Part shown: positions 1-5,841 of the stretch, piece after piece
Layout: each line of letters opens with the position of its first letter
Position numbering within the stretch: the stretch's first letter is position 1
Source of the DNA: Methanobacterium sp.
Lineage (GTDB): Archaea; Methanobacteriota; Methanobacteria; Methanobacteriales; Methanobacteriaceae
Direction of reading: 5' to 3'
Length of the DNA stretch: 7,814 nt
Assembly (NCBI GenBank): GCA_015661405.1
Contig: JACWMK010000076.1
Location: forward strand, 1-7,814
Notes under the pieces: model-generated
The model's database searches: none
Seen by the model: only the letters and a program-made list of their open reading frames with translations
Told to the model about the DNA's origin: nothing
Translations under genes and position numbers: made by a program

Positions 1-309
1 ATTTTTTCCTACGCCGATTTTAATTTGACTTGAGTAACCGTATTTTTTAAGTAATTTTTGTGCGGTTAATGCTTTGGTGAGGCAGGTTGCTTGGGGTATA
101 TAATTACTTATTGTTTGCACGGCCCAGATTAATTTGTGGACGGGAATATTGTTTTTTGTTTTGTTGTTACTTCTCTCCATTGATCGTTGTATACGTTTAA
201 ATGGGATTAAATATAGTTTCAATCGGATCGTGATCATGGAGAGGAGTGTTGTTATGAGGAGTTTTTGATCTACCCGGGACTGCTTCAAAAAATTAGTTAA
301 TATTTTCAT
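1..309 (-). CDS. Lasso-peptide B2-type leader peptidase (transglutaminase fold), 3' end cut by window edge
   Basis: This gene is not a long complete ORF because it runs off the left edge; the first 103 residues are visible. Residues 1-45 contain a hydrophobic stretch (about 17-38) and a basic patch. Residues 60-103 read IWAVQ..SNYIPQATCLTKALTAQKLL followed by KYG, then QIKIGVGK, which is the hallmark of the lasso-peptide B2 / McjB C-terminal family: the Cys (C76) is the expected nucleophile of the Cys-His-Asp protease that removes the leader peptide, and the G-V-x-K strand follows it. The His and Asp partners would lie beyond the edge. The start ATG at 309 lies 16 bases after the stop of the PqqD-like gene, so the two form one operon. 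The family assignment rests on motif recognition. The exact substrate is unknown. Confidence 0.8.
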   Translation of the reverse strand, partial: MKILTNFLKQSRVDQKLLITTLLSMITIRLKLYLIPFKRIQRSMERSNNKTKNNIPVHKLIWAVQTISNYIPQATCLTKALTAQKLLKKYGYSSQIKIGVGKN

Positions 310-325
310 TCCAAATCTTCTATTC

Positions 326-604
326 TCATTTTATCGTTACCAGTTCTTTTTCGGCGAGTTGTTCTAGTAATTCTATTAAATCTTCTTGACAACGGTTTTT
401 TTCGACTTCGTACTCGTTTAGTAGTGTTTCTAATATTTCATTTAATTGTCGGGGTTTTTGGATGAGATTCCATATGCGTGCTCCTATAGGGTCTAATCCG
501 TAGTATATACCCGTTTTTAGGTTGAGTATGGCTGCTTCGTCAACTAGATCGCAGGATACTACATCTTTGGCTACTTCTATTGTTGTATTTGGTGAGAGTT
601 TCAT
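326..604 (-). CDS. PqqD-like RiPP recognition element protein (lasso-peptide B1 type)
   Basis: A 92-residue PqqD-family protein, the normal size for a free-standing RiPP recognition element. The core motif at residues 24-48 (AAILNLKTGIYYGLDPIGAR then IWNLI) is the typical beta-strand, turn and helix entry of the fold. The second half (52-89) is helical and acidic, ending in a winged-helix-like EKELVTIK. Family members bind the leader of a precursor peptide and hand it to a modifying enzyme. Next to a B2 peptidase, the role is B1: leader recognition for cleavage. It is transcribed away from the DUF1616 gene; a TATA box at 636-643 predicts a start of transcription near 613, giving a leader of about ten bases with no clear Shine-Dalgarno. 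Two Cys residues (18 and 72) are present without an obvious metal motif. Confidence 0.85.
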   Translation of the reverse strand: MKLSPNTTIEVAKDVVSCDLVDEAAILNLKTGIYYGLDPIGARIWNLIQKPRQLNEILETLLNEYEVEKNRCQEDLIELLEQLAEKELVTIK

Positions 605-635
605 TTTTTATATACCACTTATGAACAAGTTATTA

Positions 636-643
636 TTATATAA
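636..643 (-). promoter_or_regulatory. TATA box of the PqqD/B2 operon
   Basis: The sequence TTATATAA is centred about 36 bases upstream of the ATG at 604. With the usual archaeal spacing of about 26 bases, transcription would begin near 613, so the mRNA would be nearly leaderless. The site is symmetric, so direction is inferred from the gene downstream. Confidence 0.5.
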
Positions 644-724
644 TAGTCTTATTGATGTTATAGTAAAAATATTTTCATTAAAATTTTTTACTTGAGTCTT
701 TTATATTAAGTAATGTATATACTT

Positions 725-733
725 TTTATATAT
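725..733 (+). promoter_or_regulatory. Probable TATA box of the DUF1616 gene
   Basis: TTTATATAT lies about 40 bases before the ATG at 770. The expected transcription start near 755 would fall inside any coding sequence begun at 713, which argues for the downstream start. A second AT-rich candidate (TTTATATTAA, about 700-709) would instead allow the earlier start, so the choice is not certain. Confidence 0.4.
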
Positions 734-769
734 TTCAAAAAAATTTATCTTTATGGGGTATTTATAATT

Positions 770-2203
770 ATGATTAAACCATCTTATCGTGATCTTTTAT
801 TTGTTCTTGTTTTAACTGTTGCTTCGGTGACTTGGCTGAGTATTCCAGTATTGGATAAGTATCCATTTAATATTGTTCCTTATTTTTTATTGTTATTATT
901 TTTATCAGGTTATTCATTTTTAGCTGTTTTGAAGCCTCTTCTTTATCGTATGGGTGTGGTTATGCGTGTTATTTATAGTATGGTGTTAAGTTTATTGTTA
1001 ACGGTGGGTGTTAGTCTTTTATCGGTTTTTAATCCTACTTCGATTGCCATGTTTGTGGTTATACCTGTTTTGACATTTATTTTAATAATTGCTGCTTTTA
1101 TTCGTCGTAGATTTGCTTTTAGAAGTGCGTTTTTGGATAGGATTAAGGAGGATGTGGGTTTTGATGAGAAGCAGATTTTGGTTGAACGGGAGGATTTGGG
1201 TCAGAAGCTCCTTGATAAGTTAGAGGTGGAGGTTTCGGGATCTAAAATTAATGAGAAAATAGAATCTGATGGTAAAATTGAACCTGTTAAGGATGAGAAA
1301 AAGAAAATAAAAGATAATAAGGGTTTTTATGCCTGGGATTTAGTGTTAATTGGATTCTTTACTATTCTTAGTGTATTATTTATTTTGTTGCCTGTTTTGA
1401 GTGGGACTGTTCCTCGTACAGTTTTAGGTTTGTTTTTAGTTCTTTTTTTACCTGGTTATGCTCTTATAGCTGCTTTGTTTCCGAAGCAGGGTGATTTGGA
1501 TGGTGTTGAGCGTTTAGCGTTGAGTTTTGGTTTGAGTATTGCAGTTACTCCGTTGATTGGTTTAGCCTTGAATTATACTAGTTATGGTATTCGTTTGGAT
1601 CCTATCTTATTATCTTTGAGTAGTTTAACTATTTTATTGGTAGCGGTGGCTTATTTGAGGAGACGTTTAACTGCGAGTGAGAGTCGTTTCCTTGTTGATT
1701 TTGGTGGTTTCTTTAAAAGTGTCGGTGGGAGTTTCTCCGGGGAATCTAGAACTGGTAAAGTTTTATCAGTGATTCTTATCTTATCGATTTTAGTGGCGGT
1801 GTCTGCTACAGTGTATGTTGTGGTGGAGCCTAAAGTGGGTGAGTCTTTTACTGAGTTTTATATTTTAGGTCCAAATGGTATGGCTAGTGATTATCCAACT
1901 AATTTAACTAGTGGTGAGAATGGTAGTTTACTTATTGGTATTGTGAATCATGAGAATAAGAAAGCATCATATCATTTGGTAGTGACGAGTGGTGGTGTTG
2001 TACAGATGGATGAGGTGGTTACTTTGAATAATGGGCAAACATTGATGATTCCTTTTAATTTCACGGCAGGTCAACCGGGTTCGAGAGAGATGGATTTCAT
2101 GTTATATAAATTGCCGGATGATAGTAATGTTTACCGGTCACTTCATTTATGGCTTAACGTGAGTGCTTCTTCAACTGGGCCAGTGGGTAATGGCACGGTA
2201 TAA
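770..2203 (+). CDS. DUF1616 family membrane protein with internal duplication
   Basis: A 477-residue multi-span membrane protein of the archaeal DUF1616 family; molecular function is not established. Numbering from the ATG at 770: hydrophobic module A at 8-111, a charged cytoplasm-like linker at 112-187 with many Lys and Glu, module B at 190-296, one more membrane segment at 331-352, then an outside domain at 353-477. The outside domain starts with GESFTEFYILGPNG and DYPTNLTSGENGSLLIG, the most conserved part of the family, and has five N-glycosylation sequons (378, 384, 430, 463, 474). Modules A and B align at a constant offset of 182 residues, while the family is usually near 330 residues. 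The frame is open back to an ATG at 713, but that start has no Shine-Dalgarno and lies before the likely transcription start; MIKPSYRDLL at 770 looks like a natural N-terminus and has a GGGG run at 755-758 region upstream. Confidence 0.8.
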   Translation: MIKPSYRDLLFVLVLTVASVTWLSIPVLDKYPFNIVPYFLLLLFLSGYSFLAVLKPLLYRMGVVMRVIYSMVLSLLLTVGVSLLSVFNPTSIAMFVVIPVLTFILIIAAFIRRRFAFRSAFLDRIKEDVGFDEKQILVEREDLGQKLLDKLEVEVSGSKINEKIESDGKIEPVKDEKKKIKDNKGFYAWDLVLIGFFTILSVLFILLPVLSGTVPRTVLGLFLVLFLPGYALIAALFPKQGDLDGVERLALSFGLSIAVTPLIGLALNYTSYGIRLDPILLSLSSLTILLVAVAYLRRRLTASESRFLVDFGGFFKSVGGSFSGESRTGKVLSVILILSILVAVSATVYVVVEPKVGESFTEFYILGPNGMASDYPTNLTSGENGSLLIGIVNHENKKASYHLVVTSGGVVQMDEVVTLNNGQTLMIPFNFTAGQPGSREMDFMLYKLPDDSNVYRSLHLWLNVSASSTGPVGNGTV

Positions 2204-2409
2204 GTTATATTTATTGTTAAGTTATTTGTGATTGGTGATACCTGATCATTCCAATATTATCAGATAGAATGTGGTATGGTTTGTGATTTACTGTGATAAG
2301 ATGTATTGCTTTAATGTTTGATGTGAGCTTTGTCACTGAATTTTAGGTTAGTTTAAGGTAATGTGTACTTTTTTAGTTAATCTCTTTTAAATGGGAATTA
2401 AATCACAAG

Positions 2410-2418
2410 TTATATATA
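2410..2418 (+). promoter_or_regulatory. TATA box, leaderless promoter for the Thr-rich protein operon
   Basis: TTATATATA is centred near 2414, about 28 bases before the ATG at 2443. Transcription should start within a few bases of the start codon, and no Shine-Dalgarno is present before it (TTTTTTATC), so the message is probably leaderless. The preceding ATCACAAG could serve as the TFB-binding element. The 239-base gap from 2204 also contains a short inverted pair (CTGAT at 2242 and ATCAG at 2260) and several GTGAT copies of unknown meaning. Confidence 0.55.
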
Positions 2419-2442
2419 TGAAGAGTAGGATACTTTTTTATC

Positions 2443-2676
2443 ATGATATCCACTGTAACAACTACCACTACTACGGTCACTACCACTGAGGTAATGACTT
2501 TAAGTATAATCGCAGTTGTATCATTAATAGTTTTCTTGGCTCTTAAGGAGATTTTGAGTTCAGAAGCAGAGAAGAAATCAGTTCAATCATTTTTGAAAGG
2601 AGCTAACGTGGCTATAATACCTTTATTACTAGTATTTGTGGCCATAGTTGGTTATAAGGTGGTAACTATATTATGA
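2443..2676 (+). CDS. Thr-rich small two-TM membrane protein, unknown function
   Basis: A 77-residue protein not assigned to a named family. The first 17 residues are almost all Thr and Val (MISTVTTTTTTVTTTEV), then comes a membrane segment at about 18-37, a short charged loop with SSEAEKK at 39-45, and a second membrane segment at about 54-75. The Thr-rich N-terminus has no positive charge while the loop is basic-acidic, so the likely topology is N-terminus outside, loop inside, C-terminus outside; this is inference. An outside Thr tail could be O-glycosylated. Its stop overlaps the start of the next gene (ATGA), showing translational coupling with the sequon-rich exoprotein, so they probably act together at the cell surface. 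Leaderless start as described for the promoter. Confidence 0.75.
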   Translation: MISTVTTTTTTVTTTEVMTLSIIAVVSLIVFLALKEILSSEAEKKSVQSFLKGANVAIIPLLLVFVAIVGYKVVTIL

Positions 2677-3320
2677 GGACTCCTGTCATTATATTAATAG
2701 TTGCGGTTGTTCTAATAATTATTGGAGCTGTTGCAGCGATAATGATGATGATGGGGGGAAGTAATACTACTGCTAACATTTTAACTCAGAACGGTACTAA
2801 AATCGATTTTTATAACAATAACACTCAAGCTTGGACACATGTAGAGTTTGTCATTTTAAATGACACTACAGTTAATAATACTACTCAGGTTTATTATGGT
2901 GAAGCTTGGCTTAAACCTGGTGAAAATAAAACTTTTGATATGAGTAGTTTACTCGGATATAATGACACTCCTTTACCGGTTGGATCTGTTCTTAGAATAG
3001 ACACTTGGACTGGATTGTTTAATCCTAATAATAGTGGTAATGGTAATTTAAATTTAACTGTCCGAGGATGGAGTAACGGTACAACACCACCAACTAGTGA
3101 TCCACTTTATAATTTAACATCTTTAAACATGCCTATAGGTCCTTTACCAAGTAATGTAACTAGTACTTGGGGAACTATAAGTATGACTGCTCCAAATGTT
3201 AATACAACCTATACTAACGCATTCAATGAATTATTATTTACCGAAGATAGTAATGGTAATCTCATTGTTAATATAACGACGCCTGGCGGACTTAGTCAAA
3301 CTATTGCAGAATTAGTCTAA
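2673..3320 (+). CDS. Membrane-anchored, sequon-rich extracellular protein, unknown function
   Basis: A 215-residue protein that I do not recognise. A single hydrophobic segment (residues 4-27, ending in a run of four Met) acts as an uncleaved anchor or signal peptide, leaving residues 28-215 outside. The outside part is rich in Asn, Thr and Gly and has fifteen N-x-S/T sequons (31, 40, 49, 63, 68, 69, 85, 97, 119, 127, 135, 147, 161, 177, 200). No Cys is present. Motifs such as THVEFVILND and YGEAWLKPGENKTFDM suggest a beta-sandwich fold. This is a guess. The gene starts inside the stop of the Thr-rich protein gene (ATGA at 2673-2676), so the pair is an operon, and it ends before a T-rich terminator. 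An adhesin-like or envelope-layer protein is the best general description. Confidence 0.75.
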   Translation: MRTPVIILIVAVVLIIIGAVAAIMMMMGGSNTTANILTQNGTKIDFYNNNTQAWTHVEFVILNDTTVNNTTQVYYGEAWLKPGENKTFDMSSLLGYNDTPLPVGSVLRIDTWTGLFNPNNSGNGNLNLTVRGWSNGTTPPTSDPLYNLTSLNMPIGPLPSNVTSTWGTISMTAPNVNTTYTNAFNELLFTEDSNGNLIVNITTPGGLSQTIAELV

Positions 3321-3338
3321 AAAATCTCCCTTTTAATC

Positions 3339-3358
3339 TTTTTTTCAATTTTTTTTTT
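3339..3358 (+). terminator. T-run archaeal terminator
   Basis: Two T-runs (seven at 3339-3345 and ten at 3349-3358) follow the stop of the sequon-rich protein gene by about 20 bases. T-runs without a stem are the usual intrinsic terminator in archaea. Confidence 0.55.
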
Positions 3359-3380
3359 AAATATAGTTATACTCATATGT

Positions 3381-3389
3381 AGGTGTGAT
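3381..3389 (+). promoter_or_regulatory. Strong Shine-Dalgarno that fixes a TTG start
   Basis: AGGTGTGAT resembles the archaeal consensus AGGTGAT with one extra base and ends six bases before TTG at 3396. No ATG lies in frame nearby before the membrane segment, so this site decides the start of the following gene. An AT-rich TTTAAATAT at 3356-3364 could be its TATA box, although the leader would then be only about ten bases. Confidence 0.55.
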
Positions 3390-3395
3390 ATTTAA

Positions 3396-4007
3396 TTGCA
3401 AAGGAAATATTTAACTTTAACCATATTAGCTATTATATTAATCGTTGCTGGTGTTTTAGAGTATAGTGATGGTGCTGTTAGTGGTTTATTGTTTAATGAG
3501 ATGAAGTATGATTATAGTAGTCATGTTTTGATTCCAGCTAATTATGCTAATGGCAGTAGTTTGGGTGGTTATTACACGGTTAATGGTTCTGGTCATGATT
3601 TTAACATGTTAATGATATTAGCGGGTGGTGCTAATGACACTTCTTTTCCACTGGATTATATAAGTAGTGGTTTACATGTAACGGGTCATATTGATATGAT
3701 TAAAGTAACCCCGGGTACACTTATTGGTTTGTATCAGAATAATTTGAAGGATGCCATGTTTAGTAGTATTTTTAATGGTAATATGAATATGAGTTGTAGT
3801 GCTTGGAATGGTTCATCTTATTTCACGAATAATGGGCATATTTTGAAGGGTACCTTCACTATCACTGGAGTGGACACGGATTGGGAGGGTAATTATACGA
3901 TAACTAATAGTAATGGTAACCTGGTTTTGGTGGGTAATTATCTTTATTATCCCGCTAATGACTCGAGTATTATTTTAGGTAATATTCAGAAAACATTTTA
4001 CTTATAA
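3396..4007 (+). CDS. Membrane-anchored extracellular protein with TTG start, unknown function
   Basis: A 203-residue protein of no family that I recognise. Start is TTG, supported by the Shine-Dalgarno just upstream. After MQRKY comes one hydrophobic segment (residues 6-21), a signal peptide or anchor, then an extracellular domain rich in Gly, Asn, Ser and Tyr with seven sequons (52, 63, 80, 131, 138, 166, 188). One Cys at 134. Motifs such as GTFTITGVDTDWEGNYTITN suggest beta structure. It shares architecture and composition with the exoprotein at 2673-3320 but no clear motif, so homology between the two is not claimed. It stands after a terminator, so it is probably a separate transcript in the same cell-surface block. 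Confidence 0.7.
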   Translation: MQRKYLTLTILAIILIVAGVLEYSDGAVSGLLFNEMKYDYSSHVLIPANYANGSSLGGYYTVNGSGHDFNMLMILAGGANDTSFPLDYISSGLHVTGHIDMIKVTPGTLIGLYQNNLKDAMFSSIFNGNMNMSCSAWNGSSYFTNNGHILKGTFTITGVDTDWEGNYTITNSNGNLVLVGNYLYYPANDSSIILGNIQKTFYL

Positions 4008-4031
4008 AAAAAGAAGGGTTAGTTTATTTGA

Positions 4032-4080
4032 TTTTTTTTACTAAATATCTATATATAATTCTTTTTTTCTGTTTTTTTTT
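4032..4080 (+). terminator. Cluster of T-runs ending the surface-protein block
   Basis: Runs of eight T (4032-4039), seven T (4062-4068) and nine T (4072-4080) follow the stop at 4007. They lie between convergent genes. Further on, AAAATATTTTT occurs twice (about 4089 and 4119), thirty bases apart, with no clear function. Confidence 0.5.
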
Positions 4081-4161
4081 ATCAGAGTAAAATATTTTTG
4101 TAATTACAATTTTATAGCAAAATATTTTTTTGACTTCATGAATTCTATGGGTTTTATAATT

Positions 4162-4716
4162 TTAAAAGTTTAGATATTTATCTCTTACGTTCCACATGGG
4201 TAGTTCTACGTAGGGGTTGTCTTCTTTTGTGAGGATTAGTCTGCGTGCTATATCATCTGCGTCTAGTATATCATCGTGTTCGCCCTCGTCGAATGAAACG
4301 TATTCGTTTAGGAATTTATCGTAGTGGGGATGGTCTACGGGTACCATTATTAATTGGTTTTCATAGTCTACGCTACCAGCGGTTATTCGGGTTTTTTTAT
4401 CTTTAATATTGGTAATTTCCGTTATGGGATAGTTTCCAGTGTCTAGTACTTGTTGTGCTAGTGCTACTTGGTAAGCATTTGATTCTATTCCAATTTTTGT
4501 TACATTCCAGTTTATGCCTTGCCATATGGGTGTTATGGGGCCGTGGTATAGTTTTTTAACGGTTTTAACTTGTTGGGGGAAGTTGATTTGGTCATGGTAC
4601 CAGTCGAGGATCCATATTTTATAAGGGTTGTGGGTTACGCCTATGGTTTGGCAGCAGTAGTAATCGTTTTTCTCATTTTTTCGGATGGCTAAGTCGTGTC
4701 CTTGGTATATTTCCAT
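4162..4716 (-). CDS. Truncated phage terminase large subunit: C-terminal nuclease domain only (provirus remnant)
   Basis: The 184 residues match the RNase H-like nuclease domain of tailed-virus terminase large subunits, which cuts concatemeric DNA during packaging. Seen in order: GHDLAIRKNEK (D8, first metal ligand), WILDWYHDQINFPQQV, IGIESNAYQVAL (E78, second acid), KDKKTRITAGSVDYEN, and GEHDDILDADDIA (D148/D149/D152, third acid). All catalytic acids are therefore kept. The N-terminal ATPase domain of about 200-250 residues is missing. The frame is open back only to 4773, where a TAA at 4774-4776 closes it, and this extra stretch (FTHVPGYPPLES) still looks like terminase linker, so the true protein was longer and the visible ATG is an internal Met. 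There is no Shine-Dalgarno before it. Best read as a decayed provirus gene that may not be translated. Confidence 0.8.
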   Translation of the reverse strand: MEIYQGHDLAIRKNEKNDYYCCQTIGVTHNPYKIWILDWYHDQINFPQQVKTVKKLYHGPITPIWQGINWNVTKIGIESNAYQVALAQQVLDTGNYPITEITNIKDKKTRITAGSVDYENQLIMVPVDHPHYDKFLNEYVSFDEGEHDDILDADDIARRLILTKEDNPYVELPMWNVRDKYLNF

Positions 4717-4806
4717 TGATTCTAGTGGGGGATATCCGGGTACATGGGTGAAAGAATTTAATCTATTATTAATTTACTGCATATAAAAAAATATTGTACT
4801 GTTTTT

Positions 4807-4974
4807 TTAGATGAATCCTTGTTCTAGTAATGTTTTTTTTAAGTCTTCATCTGGTATGTTTTGTATGGATTCTATCCTGTATCGTATATGGGTATTATAT
4901 AATTTTTGGTATTGAGTGGCTTCAGGTGAGTTTTGTTTTATCTTTGCCTTTAATTTGATGGATCCTGTTTTCAT
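4807..4974 (-). CDS. Small 55-residue protein overlapping the upstream gene, unknown function
   Basis: A short gene in the +1 frame relative to the 80-residue protein before it, overlapping its last 53 bases. It starts MKTGSIKLKAK and ends PDEDLKKTLLEQGFI; the last two thirds are charged and helical, with a believable amino-acid mix. An in-frame TAG lies directly before its ATG, so it is a gene of its own or the result of a frameshift that split a longer protein; both readings fit. It lies 30 bases before the open frame of the terminase remnant, on the same strand, so it is probably part of the same provirus remnant. No family is recognised. Confidence 0.5.
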   Translation of the reverse strand: MKTGSIKLKAKIKQNSPEATQYQKLYNTHIRYRIESIQNIPDEDLKKTLLEQGFI

Positions 4975-5164
4975 CTAGTGATTCATATAAGTCGGGTGTG
5001 GTTGCTATGTAGTTGGCTAATTCTTTGATGGAGTTTCTGAATTTAGGATTTTCTTCTGCTAAGTAAGTGTTAACTTGGTAGATTATTTCATTTTCATCTG
5101 GGATTTGACCTGCGAGGTGGCGTTTAATTTCTTCAAGTTCTTTTTTAAATGTTTTAACAGTCAT
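4922..5164 (-). CDS. Small helical protein of the provirus remnant, unknown function
   Basis: An 80-residue, highly charged and probably all-helical protein (MTVKTFKKELEEIKRHLAG at the start). It has no membrane segment and no motif that I recognise. It lies first in a minus-strand run ahead of the 55-residue gene and the terminase nuclease remnant; a small DNA-packaging or regulatory protein would fit that position, but this is only inference from context. The start is supported by a G-rich AAGGGGGA at 5175-5182, ten bases before the ATG, although it is not a canonical Shine-Dalgarno. The last residues (IKGKDKTKLT) lie in the overlap with the next gene and may be a frameshift tail. Confidence 0.6.
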   Translation of the reverse strand: MTVKTFKKELEEIKRHLAGQIPDENEIIYQVNTYLAEENPKFRNSIKELANYIATTPDLYESLDENRIHQIKGKDKTKLT

Positions 5165-5206
5165 TTTTACAGAGTCCCCCTTAAAAATAGCACTTAATTT
5201 TTTTTT

Positions 5207-5215
5207 TTATATTAA
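5207..5215 (-). promoter_or_regulatory. Possible TATA box of the provirus-remnant operon
   Basis: On the minus strand this reads TTAATATAA, about 47 bases before the ATG at 5164, giving a predicted transcription start near 5185, just before the G-rich ribosome site. The surrounding DNA is so AT-rich that a chance match is quite possible. Confidence 0.35.
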
Positions 5216-5499
5216 TGAATGAAATTTGATATTATATTATTATATTTTTTTTGGTAATGGAGTCTAATAATTTTTTAATTCATTTAAATTTTTCATCTTA
5301 TTAATAATTTGAAATTAATTTCTTTTTCTATAATAATTTATTTTTGGAACTTCCTTAATTGGGATTTATTTATAATTTTATAGTGCTTCCTACTCTTCTA
5401 AATCTTTTTTTTATAGGTAAGTTTCTTGGTTTTTGAACAATTAAATATATTTTATGCGAAGTAGGAATACAATTTTTTTTAGGTGTATATATAATTATA
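5216..5499 (+). other. Gene-free AT-rich intergenic stretch between divergent operons
   Basis: Together with its flanks this is a 404-base interval (5165-5568) without a gene. It is mostly A and T with many short stop-filled frames. I see no RNA gene, no long repeat and no coding remnant. It should hold the promoters of the minus-strand provirus remnant at one end and of the toxin-antitoxin operon at the other. Confidence 0.5.
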
Positions 5500-5517
5500 G
5501 GTATAAATATTTATACC
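5500..5517 (+). promoter_or_regulatory. Perfect 18-base palindrome over the toxin-antitoxin TATA box
   Basis: GGTATAAATATTTATACC is exactly equal to its reverse complement and contains the only good TATA box before the antitoxin gene (transcription start predicted near 5532, leader about 37 bases). AbrB-type antitoxins bind their own promoters as dimers, so this is the likely operator for autoregulation. A related half, GGTGTATATATAA, lies at 5482-5494. Symmetry is seen; the operator role is inferred. Confidence 0.6.
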
Positions 5518-5568
5518 CCTAAAAATATATATTAAATTATAATTTTACTAAAAAAAAAGTGAAAAACA

Positions 5569-5841
5569 ATGGTGAATATTACAAAAAAGGAAGAAATAAG
5601 AAGTATCGACAATCAAGGACGGCTAGTAATCCCTAAAAAATGGATAAAAGAACATTTAAAAACTCGTACTGTAAAAGTAGAAATCAACGAAGATGAAATA
5701 ATCGTTAAGCCCTTTGAAGTGGAGGACATTAGCGACTTATTCGATACTGGAATAGAATTAGAAAATGATGGAAGTGATTGGGATAAACTAGAAAAAGAAA
5801 TCATCTTGAAAAAGTTGAAAAGTGAAGGTATTGACTTATGA
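5569..5841 (+). CDS. vapB: AbrB/SpoVT-domain antitoxin of a VapBC-type pair
   Basis: A 90-residue protein with a swapped-hairpin AbrB DNA-binding domain at about residues 8-50: EIRSIDNQGRLVIPKKWIKE followed by VKVEINEDEIIVKP, the standard pattern of the family. The acidic tail (51-90, with DLFDTGIELENDGSDWDKLE) is the part that in known pairs wraps and blocks the PIN toxin. The gene overlaps the toxin start by four bases (ATGA), the usual antitoxin-first layout. A weak GTGA ribosome site lies seven bases before the ATG, and a palindrome covers the TATA box upstream. Base composition is A-rich on the coding strand, unlike the T/G-rich envelope genes to the left, which agrees with separate acquisition. 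The family call is secure; pairing is inferred from overlap. Confidence 0.9.
   Translation: MVNITKKEEIRSIDNQGRLVIPKKWIKEHLKTRTVKVEINEDEIIVKPFEVEDISDLFDTGIELENDGSDWDKLEKEIILKKLKSEGIDL

Noticed and set aside
713..769. Extra 19 residues at the N-terminus of the DUF1616 protein
   Set aside because: No ribosome site before 713, the likely TATA box lies inside this stretch, and the residues (MYILFIYFKKIYLYG) look like translated AT-rich promoter DNA.
2443..2500. Class III (archaellin/pilin-type) signal peptide in the Thr-rich protein
   Set aside because: No basic stretch and no G/A-x cleavage site before the hydrophobic segment; the N-terminus is Thr/Val only.
3396..4007. The exoproteins at 2673 and 3396 as duplicates
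   Set aside because: They share layout and Asn/Gly-rich composition, but I found no common motif in order, so homology is not supported by eye.
4089..4130. Two AAAATATTTTT copies thirty bases apart as a start of a repeat array
   Set aside because: Only two copies of low-complexity sequence, no third unit; not a CRISPR or other array.
5613..5804. 63-residue frame on the minus strand, Ser-rich
   Set aside because: It lies wholly inside the AbrB antitoxin gene, whose family motif is clear; composition is that of an antisense shadow.
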